Assembly: GCF_007748175.1 (NCBI RefSeq) | Contig: NZ_CP037422.1 | Location: 4,790,334 to 4,854,333, forward strand | Origin: Gimesia aquarii | GTDB taxonomy: Bacteria; Planctomycetota; Planctomycetia; Planctomycetales; Planctomycetaceae | DNA length: 64,000 nucleotides | Direction of reading: 5' to 3' | Shown: positions 9,961 through 19,700 of the stretch, in pieces | Layout: each line of letters starts with the position of its first letter | Numbering within the stretch: the stretch's first letter is position 1 | Program-made: the position numbers and the translations under genes | The notes under the pieces: model-generated | What the model was told of the DNA's origin: nothing | The model's input: the letters and a program-made list of their open reading frames with translations, nothing else | The model's database searches: none

Positions 9961-10385
9961 TTTGAGCTCCTTTACTTAGTACGAATTTGTTGGTTAGTTA
10001 ATGCTAACTATATGCTTCATACAAACAGGAGACTGGCAGAATTCGGACATCAAAGTGAGGTAAGTTGAAAATGAAAATAGATTTTATAGATATTTTCATT
10101 CACTTTTGAGTTGCGATTCGAATGATCAGAAAGAAGTCAAATTTTTGGTTTCGATAGAGAGGCCATGTGTCCTACTAGCGTAATAAAGCCACATAAGACA
10201 CTTACTGTTCATGTTTGAGAGGACTTGGTTTGAGAAGACCTGGAATTCATTGCGAACAGGAAAAATTTTGTAATTGTTGGTCTACAAAATGAAATGCGTT
10301 AAAGCTCACTTTTAAAAGATAATTCACATAATCGACTGATTTTCCCGAAATCGATCCATATGAATTTTCGACCGAAACGATTGCC
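9961..10385. other. Intergenic stretch, no gene seen
   Basis: No frame with protein-like features is visible. The right part of the gap between the cupin and EF-hand genes is filled by the inverted-repeat element described separately. The cupin promoter must lie at the left end. Confidence 0.5.
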
Positions 10386-10514
10386 AAAAAAAGTGCCAGG
10401 AACTTCTTGTTGACCGGTGAAGCGACCTGGATTATCGCTCTCGGAAAACGAAGATCGGTCGCCCCAAGGAAGTACACCATGAAAGTCTTAAATCGGCTCC
10501 TGGCACTATTTTTT
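10386..10514. repeat. Inverted-repeat element, MITE/REP-like
   Basis: About 129 bases are bounded by GTGCCAGGA (10393-10401, preceded by seven A) and its exact complement TCCTGGCAC (10498-10506, followed by TATTTTTT). An inner pair GCGACC (10422-10427) and GGTCGC (10457-10462) nests inside. Terminal inverted repeats with A/T tails and an internal hairpin, with no coding capacity, suggest a small non-autonomous mobile or REP-type element. It ends 15 bases from the EF-hand stop codon and could also help end transcription. No second copy was noticed in this window. Confidence 0.5.
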
Positions 10515-10528
10515 AACGCACAACAATT

Positions 10529-11173
10529 TTATGTCGCAGGAACCCGAACTTTGGGTTTTTCTGGATTGAGTCTGCCTTTGATGCGATAGAGGGCCGCCTT
10601 TTGTTCTTCTGCATCGACGACACCATCTTTATTGGAGTCAAGAGTTAGAAAGAGGCGTTGGAGTTGTCTGGGAACCTCTGTACGACTGACGGCAGTATCT
10701 TTATTTTGATCTAACATTGTGAAGATATCTGCAGTCAGTCCCAAACCAGTGACGTTGGGACGACCACTTAATATTCTGGCTCGATCGACGATTGCTAATT
10801 GCTCCTGACGATTCAGAATCCCATCTCCATTGATATCAGCACTCGTCATGCGAGGAATCAGCTGAGAGGGTACTTCATTCCGTGCGATTACACCATCACG
10901 GTTTTGATCGATTCGAGCCATCAATTCAGTGAGTTCTTCGATAGCATCGACTCCATTATCTCCGTTCTGGTTTCCGCCACCACGCCGCATTTGGTTCCCA
11001 CCACCGGCTCCCTGTTGCCCCCGTTGGCATTGTCCACCTCCACGTTGACCACCTCCGGCACCTTGCTGGGCTCCGCCACCTCTAGGACCTCGGCCTCCTC
11101 CACGTTGGGCATAAGCATCACTGGCAAAAATCGTCAGCGCAAACAATGTCAGCAAAAAACCAGTTTTTCGCAT
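10529..11173 (-). CDS. Exported EF-hand protein with Gly/Arg-rich linker
   Basis: A 214-residue protein with a clear signal peptide (MRKTGFLLTLFALTIFASDAYAQ). Residues about 24-75 are low complexity, rich in Gly, Arg and Gln. Four calcium-binding-type loops follow: DQNRDGVIARNE, DINGDGILNRQE, DQNKDTAVSRTE and DSNKDGVVDAEE; the third lacks the usual central Gly and may be weak. Two EF-hand pairs in a secreted protein suggest calcium-dependent folding or adhesion outside the cytoplasm. AAGGGGGAA lies before the ATG. It is monocistronic as far as can be seen. Confidence 0.88.
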   Translation of the reverse strand: MRKTGFLLTLFALTIFASDAYAQRGGGRGPRGGGAQQGAGGGQRGGGQCQRGQQGAGGGNQMRRGGGNQNGDNGVDAIEELTELMARIDQNRDGVIARNEVPSQLIPRMTSADINGDGILNRQEQLAIVDRARILSGRPNVTGLGLTADIFTMLDQNKDTAVSRTEVPRQLQRLFLTLDSNKDGVVDAEEQKAALYRIKGRLNPEKPKVRVPAT

Positions 11174-11604
11174 CGGTAGGTTCCCCCTTTTCGGACAACA
11201 ATTGTTTTAAAAAAGTACAGTTGGCCCGGTTGAGTTAAAGAGTGCCTTTGAAACGATGTCGTTTACTGGCAACCTGAACTTTGTTACTGAGAGTTAAGAA
11301 GGTCTGAATGCAATAATAACAACAGGATGATCGATCTGTATGTCTTTGCTGAATCAAGCGTTATGAAATGCAGCAATATCAATCACGGATATGTCTCTTA
11401 TTAGAAACGTATACCTCCATCAGATTGCTACAGATTATTTGAATAAAAAGGGGCTTGATAAACATATCAATCAGACAAAATGACATACGCATTTGAATAC
11501 TAATTCATGAATCTACGTCAGATGGTAAATCTGAGCGTCCTTTTACAAACTTTCGGCTCAAAAAAGAAGAATATCGATAAAAGAAATCGCAATTGCTTTC
11601 AATT
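11174..11604. other. Intergenic stretch, no gene seen
   Basis: About 430 bases between the DUF1990 and EF-hand genes, both on the minus strand. I find no coding frame, strong hairpin or tRNA. The promoter of the EF-hand gene should be at the right-hand boundary... that is, just below 11174 on the minus strand upstream side. Confidence 0.45.
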
Positions 11605-12192
11605 TTATTTTTGTGCTTTGGCGATCGCATCTTTCATGGCTTGCTTCGAATCTACCGCAAACTGCTTCTGCTTTCTACGTACATAAGGATAAGCCAATTT
11701 TGACAGCAACTGGTTAGGGCGAGAGAATGCCAGGATGTCATACCAAACGGAATCATCTTCAGGATGCCATTCCACTTGAAATCGTTCTTCACCTGATTCA
11801 GCATGTTCTGGCAGCGTTCCATAGCCAACAGCAAATCGGTGAACTGGTTCTGTTTCCTCAATGACATAAACTACACGACACGCATTGAGAACCCAGAGTC
11901 CCAATGCATGTGCCAGAACGCCGACCGTTTGATCGGTCTCTGTGATGGTGTCTAATCGATGAAGTTCAATCCAGTCAAATCGGAACTGATTCCAGTCAGA
12001 CACTGACTGTTTAGCGATCTCAAAAATTGCTTTGCCTTTTCCCAGGCAAACACGGTTATGATCGACTACAAATCCGGAGGGAGAGTCTTCATGCTTTGTG
12101 GCCCCAACCATCGAATAAGTAAAGTCGAGCCGAGCTTGTGATACAATGAATTCATTGATCTGTTGAGAGCTTGGCTTATTAAAAAGGTACAT
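11605..12192 (-). CDS. DUF1990 (UPF0548) family protein
   Basis: A 195-residue soluble protein. The pattern FTYSMVGAT near the start, then VCLGKGKAIFEIAKQSVSDWNQF, VGVLAHALGLWVLNACRVVYVI, GYGTLPEHAESGEERFQVEW and a C-terminal FSRPNQLLSKLAYPYVRRKQKQF, is diagnostic of DUF1990. The family is widespread and of unknown biochemical role. The length is normal. There is a 70-base gap from the M56 gene upstream, so co-transcription with it is possible but not shown. Confidence 0.85.
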   Translation of the reverse strand: MYLFNKPSSQQINEFIVSQARLDFTYSMVGATKHEDSPSGFVVDHNRVCLGKGKAIFEIAKQSVSDWNQFRFDWIELHRLDTITETDQTVGVLAHALGLWVLNACRVVYVIEETEPVHRFAVGYGTLPEHAESGEERFQVEWHPEDDSVWYDILAFSRPNQLLSKLAYPYVRRKQKQFAVDSKQAMKDAIAKAQK

Positions 12193-12262
12193 TCGCTTAA
12201 ATTATGATAGAAAATTAAAAACAGTTCCGAAACATTTAGTTCATTAAATTGAACGTACTTTA

Positions 12263-15217
12263 TCAGAATTTTACAGAGAGTGCTTTATCAATTTGCTCAC
12301 TGATCATGAACTCGAGAATCTGCATACCCCGACGCATCGCCTCTTCTTCACTAACGTCTGATCCAAACGTTAAAGGGATCGAAAGATTCCTTGCTGCATA
12401 TCGATAGTAATTCATTCCAGCACCTCCTTCTAACGCATCTTGATTGAAAGCAATACGTCCATTGCGACCGATCAAAAAAAGTCCCAACTCGATATTAGTC
12501 CCATTATATTGCTTTCCAGTGAGGCTATCCTCGAATTTGGTTCCTGAGTCAATTGCCGCCAATGTCTCACACTGTCGATCCTTCTGATATGCACGAATCT
12601 GATCAGGATTTGTTCCTGCAGGATGAATTTCCAGAAACACAACTCCTTTTGCGCTATATTTTGCGTGGAATTTTCTCAGATACTTCATCATTGAGTCAAC
12701 CTGCTGTCGTTCTTCATCATCTAAAGGATTTGAGAGGCCTGAGATATCTATGAAGAGCAGAAACACAACTTTACCGCGAAAATCAATCAAATTCCTCGAT
12801 TGACCATCAAGCCAACTAGCGACCTGCAATGGCGGAGCGAACTCGCCAACTTGTATTGACTTCTTAGGCAGAGGAAGCGGTTCAGAATGTCCTGAAATAT
12901 ATTGTCTGCCATCAATGTTATTTTTATATGGCGTATTTTGAGGAAATTTCAGTGCCATCGTTGCAGCTTCAATAACTTTGTTTGGTGTGAATTCAGTAAC
13001 TTCCCAAATTTTGGTGCGGCCGGGAATCATCGGAGTGGGAGATAATTCCTCAGCTGGTTTACCTTTTTGTATTTCCTGGTGTTGTTTTTCAATCACTCTC
13101 GTATCGTAAACATATTCTTGCAGTTTGATTCGCATTGGATAGTGTGCCTCGGCGATTTGTTGAACTTCCAATACTTCAATATGACGATGGATCCCGTTTG
13201 TCACATTTCCATCCACGTCTATATAAGCCCATTCCATTCGTAGAGGCAGATAGCCTTGATTTGGGTCAACCCAGGCACGAATTCGTTCACGAACCCCCGT
13301 TTTTCCAGGCGGGGTTAAGTATCCATCCACCAGAATCGTAGGTCGTCCCTGTAAGTCTGCACGTCCAACAACCCGATAGGAACTGGAATATTTTGACATG
13401 AAGGCATCTAGATTGTGTAAATCGAATGGCTCATTCCAAACCAGCTTCACTTGACCTAATGGCGCAATTGTTTTCAATGAAGCTGCTTTATTAAAATTAT
13501 TTCCAATGATTCCTTGCCCAACCGCTTGATTATTACCACCGCCAAACCAGCATCGCATCGGCGGTTGATTATCCTTTGACCATGCAGCCAGGTTCATTGA
13601 ATGATAGTGTGTTTTCAAATTCTCAGGAGGAACAACAGGAACCGGATCTAATTCCACTTCTTTATCGGTCATCTGCTTAGGCCAACGCCGATGAAACGAC
13701 TTTCCATCTGACCAAAAGTAACCGTTCTCGATGATTCTCTCTGCCATCCGTTTTTTGATATTATCCGGCTTCAAAGCCTGATTCAGTCGTTCAACTCGCT
13801 CCATGGTATCATGCATCAGCATTTGAAACATTTCTTCGTTATACATAATCTTGCCATCCACTTTGAGGTCCGTTCTGTTAAGAGTGAGCATAAACTTGGC
13901 GTCTTTCAGGCTTCTTCGATCTTCGTTAAAACAGGCCTCAGATTCTGATGTCAGAACCTTATATTTAATCTCGATTGGCATCAGTTTTTTGAAATTGTCA
14001 TGATAGGCAGAAAGAATATCCTCGGGAGTCGGTAGCGCATCATTATTTTCAGTGGCATTTGTTTGAGTTAATGGTTCTCCCAAGGTAGGAGCAAATGGCA
14101 ACAAGGCAACAGCAATCACTGCAACCACAAATTTTGCTCGTCGCGAAATAACACCGTTTAGAGATTCACACATGATGCGTTTTAATCTCTGTTCCAATAT
14201 GTTCGCTGAACCGATTCCGGTAGCTCCCGTGATTTGAGAGGACTGTGAAACATAGCTGATTGCTTTGACCAGCACTTCAGCATACGAACGACGTTTTTCG
14301 GGAAGTGTCTGGATGACCCAGGCATCACAGCATTGTTCTTCAGTAACACGGATTTCTCGACGGACTAACCATAGGATCGGATTCCACCAATAAATGCCGG
14401 TTGCCAGTAATTCGATCAGACGCACCCAATGATCACCGCGACGGTAATGTACCAATTCGTGAAGCAACAGTGTCTCACACTCTGCATCGTCAAGCTGCTT
14501 TATTAAATCTGTTGGTAAAATAATACGCGCTCGTGAAAAACAGAACCACAACAACGGTGATAAGTTGCCTTTCACCATTTGGAGTCGGGGAACTGATTTC
14601 AAACCGATCTGTGCTGCAAGAACCTGCGCCATCTGATTCAGATTATCAGACGCGGGCTGCGCCTGTCGTAGAAACCATTGAAAACGGACTATTCGCCAGA
14701 TAGCAAGTAGACACCAACCTATTATGCCAATAATCCAGACAATGGTGATGAGCCCTATCAACGCAACCGGCCGAATTTCTGAATCCGTCGTGAGCCGAGC
14801 GAACCAGGCTCGACCAGCTTCTTCACTTCCCGTATCGAATTTATTTATTGATAGATCGACGGAAGTGGATGCTGCACTCGTTGGGGCTTGAGTGTGAGGA
14901 GATTTCAATGTCACTTGTGGTATACGTGGATAATTATTTTGAGAAATAGACTTCAGCTTTGGAAGTACCTTGTTTGTGGTATTCGTTTCTGATGAAACCT
15001 CTTGTTTGCGAACGACTGACGTCGCAACGCGACCTGAGGGAAGTAGATCGAATCTTGGTTGCCAGTACGTTGGAGTAATCAGTTTCACGAGGATTAATGT
15101 GAGAATTACGTGATACACGGCCGGGTTTTTAATGCGGCGGCGTAGCAACATTAATACTCCGAACAACAATGCTGCTACTATAGTGTTACTGGCTACAAGA
15201 TTCAGGAAGGTGTTCAT
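12263..15217 (-). CDS. M56 (BlaR1-type) membrane metallopeptidase with redoxin-like C-terminus
   Basis: About 984 residues. The N-terminus is a BlaR1/MecR1-type membrane protein: helices near 5-25, 35-50 and 155-180, the zinc motif HELVH at 253-257 followed by the downstream acidic segment RVTEEQCCDAW, and a helix near 361-380. A long extracytoplasmic region follows, ending in a TlpA/AhpC-like fold (VGEFAPPL, IDFRGKVVFLLFIDI, FLIGRNGRIAF). Where thioredoxins carry CxxC it reads ISGLSN, so it has no redox cysteines. M56 proteins sense a signal and release repression by BlaI, encoded just upstream with a small gap. The Shine-Dalgarno GGAG lies seven bases before ATG 15217, preferred over ATG 15229. 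Confidence 0.88.
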   Translation of the reverse strand: MNTFLNLVASNTIVAALLFGVLMLLRRRIKNPAVYHVILTLILVKLITPTYWQPRFDLLPSGRVATSVVRKQEVSSETNTTNKVLPKLKSISQNNYPRIPQVTLKSPHTQAPTSAASTSVDLSINKFDTGSEEAGRAWFARLTTDSEIRPVALIGLITIVWIIGIIGWCLLAIWRIVRFQWFLRQAQPASDNLNQMAQVLAAQIGLKSVPRLQMVKGNLSPLLWFCFSRARIILPTDLIKQLDDAECETLLLHELVHYRRGDHWVRLIELLATGIYWWNPILWLVRREIRVTEEQCCDAWVIQTLPEKRRSYAEVLVKAISYVSQSSQITGATGIGSANILEQRLKRIMCESLNGVISRRAKFVVAVIAVALLPFAPTLGEPLTQTNATENNDALPTPEDILSAYHDNFKKLMPIEIKYKVLTSESEACFNEDRRSLKDAKFMLTLNRTDLKVDGKIMYNEEMFQMLMHDTMERVERLNQALKPDNIKKRMAERIIENGYFWSDGKSFHRRWPKQMTDKEVELDPVPVVPPENLKTHYHSMNLAAWSKDNQPPMRCWFGGGNNQAVGQGIIGNNFNKAASLKTIAPLGQVKLVWNEPFDLHNLDAFMSKYSSSYRVVGRADLQGRPTILVDGYLTPPGKTGVRERIRAWVDPNQGYLPLRMEWAYIDVDGNVTNGIHRHIEVLEVQQIAEAHYPMRIKLQEYVYDTRVIEKQHQEIQKGKPAEELSPTPMIPGRTKIWEVTEFTPNKVIEAATMALKFPQNTPYKNNIDGRQYISGHSEPLPLPKKSIQVGEFAPPLQVASWLDGQSRNLIDFRGKVVFLLFIDISGLSNPLDDEERQQVDSMMKYLRKFHAKYSAKGVVFLEIHPAGTNPDQIRAYQKDRQCETLAAIDSGTKFEDSLTGKQYNGTNIELGLFLIGRNGRIAFNQDALEGGAGMNYYRYAARNLSIPLTFGSDVSEEEAMRRGMQILEFMISEQIDKALSVKF

Positions 15218-15234
15218 TTCCAACTCCATTTGGT

Positions 15235-15627
15235 TTAACGTTTTTCCTGTTTGGCAAGATCATTAATGAGATCCATTAAGGTTTTCTGTTGTTTCTTGGT
15301 CAAGTCATGGTGCTGAGCGAGCTGGGTCAGCAGTGGTGTGAGAGAACCTTCACAAAGCGTTTCTGCAACCTCTCGCAGTCGCCGTCCCACCAACTCGTCC
15401 CGTGCGACAGTTGCCTCGTAAATAAAAGCAATGCCTGCGGCTTCGCGTAATACAAAGCCTTTTGCTTCGAGACGTTCGAGTAGTTTTTTGACGGTTGAGT
15501 AGTAAGCGTCAACACGTTTCGGTTCCAAAATCTCTGCAATCTCTCGGATTGTCATCGGACCTTGTTGCCATAGCACCTGCAAAACACTGAGTTCTGCTTC
15601 AGTCACATCGCGCGATTTTCTTACCAT
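15235..15627 (-). CDS. BlaI/MecI/CopY family repressor
   Basis: A 130-residue winged-helix protein (VTEAELSVLQVLWQQGPMTIREI, then YYSTVKKLLERLEAKGFV) with a C-terminal dimerisation part, matching BlaI/MecI repressors in order and length. These bind dyad operators and are inactivated when the partner M56 protease is triggered. ATG 15627 has AGAGGGA at good distance and gives the usual MVRKSRDVTEAEL start; the frame also reaches an ATG at 15648. It is the first gene of the pair with the M56 protein, and a GACATTATGTC dyad upstream is a likely operator. Confidence 0.92.
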   Translation of the reverse strand: MVRKSRDVTEAELSVLQVLWQQGPMTIREIAEILEPKRVDAYYSTVKKLLERLEAKGFVLREAAGIAFIYEATVARDELVGRRLREVAETLCEGSLTPLLTQLAQHHDLTKKQQKTLMDLINDLAKQEKR

Positions 15628-15674
15628 GAAGTCCCTCTTGGAATACATAGGACGAGCTGTCGCAGGTAAGGTAG

Positions 15675-15685
15675 GACATTATGTC
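15675..15685. promoter_or_regulatory. Putative BlaI operator
   Basis: GACATTATGTC is a perfect 11-base dyad lying 48 bases upstream of the BlaI start. Its ACAT..ATGT core resembles the TACAnnTGTA operator core known for BlaI/MecI/CopY repressors. Autoregulation of the blaI-M56 unit is therefore likely; this is inference from position and symmetry. Confidence 0.55.
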
Positions 15686-15727
15686 TCAGGAGTCAAGACG
15701 GCATCTAAATTTTTTCTGACTTATTGA

Positions 15728-16546
15728 TCAGGATGCTGGTGAAAAAGGTGTTACACTTGCTGTGCCGTTTTCGACGATGAGCAAGGAAGACTCAGGCACA
15801 GCCTGCCAATGTTTAGTGAGATCATCCAATGGCTCAGATACCACAATAATTGCATCACTCGGCAAAGCATCATACGACCCATCAATATCGTGTAAGGCAC
15901 CCAGATGGCAACTGTGATACAGTGTCCGAGATCGTTGGTTGCTGGAGTACCGCACGGCCCACAATCGTTCTCCATTCGTCGTACAGGCACTGAAGAAAAT
16001 GGGCTGCTGAATGCCAGCGGCTGTGCGGGCTTGTTCGACATGCCCGATCATCCTGGCTAGGGCCGTTGGGGGATCGTCTCTCAGCCCGAATGTGATCGCC
16101 AAAAAGAATAAAATCTCTGAATCCGTTGATCCTTCCAGATAAGGAAACAATTCAGGATCAATATCAAATAGTAGTCGGCGCTTAAGAGAACGAAAATCGG
16201 GTACGGAACCGTTATGCTGAAACAACCAGTTTTCGAACGAAAAGGGATGGCAGTTGGTTTTCTGTACCGGGGTTCCGGTCGCAGCACGAATATGTGCCAG
16301 AAAGAGCCCCGAACGAACATGCTCTGCCAAATGCAGAAAGTTTGTGTCATTCCAGGCGGGATGGGTATCACGATAAACGCCCGGTGTGGGATCTTCTCCG
16401 TACCAGCCGACCCCAAATCCATCACCATTCAAGCTCTCAACATTTTGAGTTGCGTGGCGGCTTTGGTCAATCAGCGAATGATTCGGACGCGTTAGCAAGA
16501 CACTCAACTTCAGCGGCGACCCAGAATACGCAAGCCAACGACACAT
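15728..16546 (-). CDS. Class II glutamine amidotransferase (EgtC/YafJ-like)
   Basis: About 272 residues. The mature N-terminal nucleophile is Cys2 in MCRWLAYSG, which fixes the start at ATG 16546 rather than three codons upstream. Typical class II GATase motifs follow: GFGVGWYG, LAHIRAATG, NCHPFSFENWLFQHNG and GSTDSEILFF. The fold hydrolyses an amide such as glutamine or a gamma-glutamyl bond; EgtC does this in ergothioneine synthesis. No ergothioneine genes are near, so the role is open. The gene is alone between the BlaI pair and the giant surface protein. Confidence 0.9.
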   Translation of the reverse strand: MCRWLAYSGSPLKLSVLLTRPNHSLIDQSRHATQNVESLNGDGFGVGWYGEDPTPGVYRDTHPAWNDTNFLHLAEHVRSGLFLAHIRAATGTPVQKTNCHPFSFENWLFQHNGSVPDFRSLKRRLLFDIDPELFPYLEGSTDSEILFFLAITFGLRDDPPTALARMIGHVEQARTAAGIQQPIFFSACTTNGERLWAVRYSSNQRSRTLYHSCHLGALHDIDGSYDALPSDAIIVVSEPLDDLTKHWQAVPESSLLIVENGTASVTPFSPAS

Positions 16547-16669
16547 AGGGTACACGTCCCATTATTATGATCAAAAGATTATGAGCTAATCATATTCGAA
16601 GAAGACATGCAACAAAATGAGCCAAGCTACACGTCAGATATCAATTATAATTACTGCCTTACGGTAAAC

Positions 16670-16723
16670 GAACTTGAGATTAGTATTACGGATTGATATG
16701 TAATTGTAAAACGTCTCAAGTTC
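16670..16723. other. Inverted repeat in intergenic gap
   Basis: GAACTTGAGA (16670-16679) and its complement TCTCAAGTTC (16714-16723) flank about 34 bases. There is no T run, so it is not a clear terminator. It lies between the stop of the giant surface protein and the upstream region of the amidotransferase gene and could be a weak 3' structure or a binding site. Confidence 0.3.
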
Positions 16724-16787
16724 AGATTCCGTGATACGGCCAGTCAGATTATCTCATTTTAATTAAACTCTTTATCTTTTTTAATGG

Positions 16788-19700
16788 TTAATCATCATTG
16801 AGAATTGTTCCTGTTACTTGCGTCGTTAGTAACGCAATTTTGAGACCTGTCGCTTGAAGATTTGATAATTCTACTGAGAAATATTCATCTATTTCAACCG
16901 TACTATCAATACCTATTGAGACAATAATATTTTGTGTTTCACCGGCAAGGTTGCCAGCAAAATTCAGTGTTCCACTGGTAGCAGTGTAGTCAGAGGCAGA
17001 CAGCGCAGTACCATCGATCGTTGAATAATCTACTGAAAAAGCACTGCCTACTGCCAGACTGGATGTGACTATAAAGGTGGCTGTACCCGTATCTTCATTG
17101 ACACTGACGTTATCAATGGAAAGCACACTATCGAATCTTTCTACTCGAAACGCATCAGCGAGAACAGTTCCATTTGCTTGATCATCAGTAATCGTGATTG
17201 TAATGGTACCATTACCGTCTACTTCAAAGTATCCCAAGTCTTGCCAGTACACATCGTCAGTAAAAACATCTTGTGAAAGAGTCTGCTGGTTAACAGTCTT
17301 GTTGACATTGCCGCCTGCGATTCCTGAGATTGTGACAGAAGTATTCGTCGCATTAATCGGATCAGCAAGCCAGTGTCCAGAAATACGATATGTTCCCGCA
17401 GCAAGATTTGTGAAGGACCAAGAAGACGTATTCAAGCCTGTGCCACCTATACCAACCACACTTGAGATATCAAATTGATAATTTCCTGAACCTGGTTCTT
17501 TAAGCCATGTGCCTGTTTGACTAAATCCAGGATCACTATTATCAATAATTTTCAAAGAGCTGTCTTTGAGTATCGTGCCTGTTACTTGCGCTGCTGACAG
17601 GGCAATGTTTGGTCCCGAAGTAAAAACGTTGGTCAAATTAACCAGGAAATATTCATCAGCTTCAACAACATTATCGGTGCTAATCGGAACGGTAATGGTC
17701 TGTGTTTCCCCGGCAAGGTTACCTGCGAAATTCAGGGTACCACTGGTGGCAGTATAGTCAGAACCTGCAGTGGCAGTATCATTGGCAGTGGCATAGTCTA
17801 CAGAAAAAGCAGAACCGACTGCATGGCTCGATGTGACTGTAAATGTGGCTGTTCCCGCATCTTCATTGATACTTATGGAATCGATGGAAAGTGCACTGTC
17901 AAAACTAACTTTTTCTACCCGAAACGCCTCAGCTAGAGCATAACCATCGATCTGGTCATCGGAAATTGTAATCGTAATTGTCCCATTACTGGTAACTTCT
18001 ACGAATCCCAAACTTTGCCAGTGAACACCATCATCAAACAGGTCTTGTTCCAGTCTTCTCTGATTGACCGTCATGGAAATATCTCCCCCTACGATCCCAG
18101 AGACTGTCACCGGTAGATTGGTTGGTTGGTGTAGTTCGGGTAACCAATACCCCCAGATGTGATAGGTACCCGCATAAAGATTTGTGAACTCCCATGAGGA
18201 AGTGTTTAATCCGGTGCCACCATCATCTGTATATGAATAATCATCTTGGTAATAAGAAAAGTTGGTCTTTGTTATCCAAGATCCTACCTGGCTGAAGTCG
18301 GCATCACCATTGTCGATGATTTTCAGGTAGTCGTCATTGAGGATTGTTCCTGTTACTTGCGTGGTTAATAATTCAACTTTCACGTTATTTGCCTGAATGT
18401 TAGATAGATTGACGAAGAAATCTTTATCTGGCTCAACCGTCGTGTCATCACTGCTTAGTGTGACAGTGATTGTTTGTGTTTCTCCGGCAAGGTTACCAGA
18501 AAAATTTAGAGTCCCGCTGGTGGCGGTATAATCGGAACCAGCAAGCGCAGTCCCGTCAGCGGTCGCAAAGTCTACAGAAAACGCAGTTCCCACAGCGTTA
18601 TTCGATGTTACTGTAAACGTGGCTGTGCCTGTTTCTTCATTGACACTTACATCATTTATAGAAAGTAGACTGTCAACTCTCTCTACTCGATAAGCGTCAG
18701 CTAGAATGAAGCCATCTGTCTGATCATCAGAAATTGAAACCGTTATGGTACCATTGTCGGCAACTTCGAAGTATCCAATATCCTGCCAGTAAAAACCATC
18801 ATCAAAAACATCTTGTGAGAGCATTTGCTGATTGACAGTTTTGGTAATGCTACCTCCTATGATGCCTGAGATCGTGAGCGGCATATTCGTTGCTCGATTT
18901 GGCTCAATCGACCAGTTTCCTGAAACACGGTATGTGCCCGCAGGGAGATTCGAAAATTCCCACGACGATGTATTTAATCCTGTACCACCACCGGCAACAT
19001 ATGAAGTATCTCCTTGATACAAGCTAGAATGATTGAATGGGGTCCAGATACCAGTCTGACTAAACTCAGCATCACCATCATCAATGATTTTCAGGTAATC
19101 GTCATTGAGAATCGTACCTGTGAGTTGAGGAGTTATCAGATCAATATTGGGATCAGAAGATACGATATTAGACAGATTGACAAAGAGCGTTTCGTCAGGT
19201 TCTACAGAAGTCTCGTTGCTAATATTGACGGTGATCGTTTGCGTTTCTCCGGCAAGATTGCCAGCAAAATTTAAAGTTCCATTAACAGCAGTATAATCTA
19301 TACCAGCGAGTGCCGTTCCATCAACTGTTGCAAAGTCAATCGTGTAAGCAGATCCCACTGCTTTATTTGCAGTCACTGTAAAAGTCACTACACCATTGAT
19401 TTCATTAGTACTTACATTACTGGCTGATAATTCTACATTAGTTCCAGCAATTGTGATTGTCACAGAGTGAGCAACAGAACCCCCATCTCCATCAATGACG
19501 TTATATGTATAGGTTATAATCTCAAACTGACCTTGAGCTAGACTCGTGTAGAAACTGGGATCAATATCGAGGGAATCACCAATTACTGTTATTCCTGAGT
19601 TATCTCCACCTGTAAGAGTCAGACTTGCAATACTAAGAATATTACTAGTATCAATATCACTCGCGTTGGTTAGTAAACTCAAGTTATAAAGGCTGTCATC

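Noticed and set aside
10247-10480. Short frames over the inverted-repeat element
   Set aside because: They read through the repeat arms and have no protein-like features.
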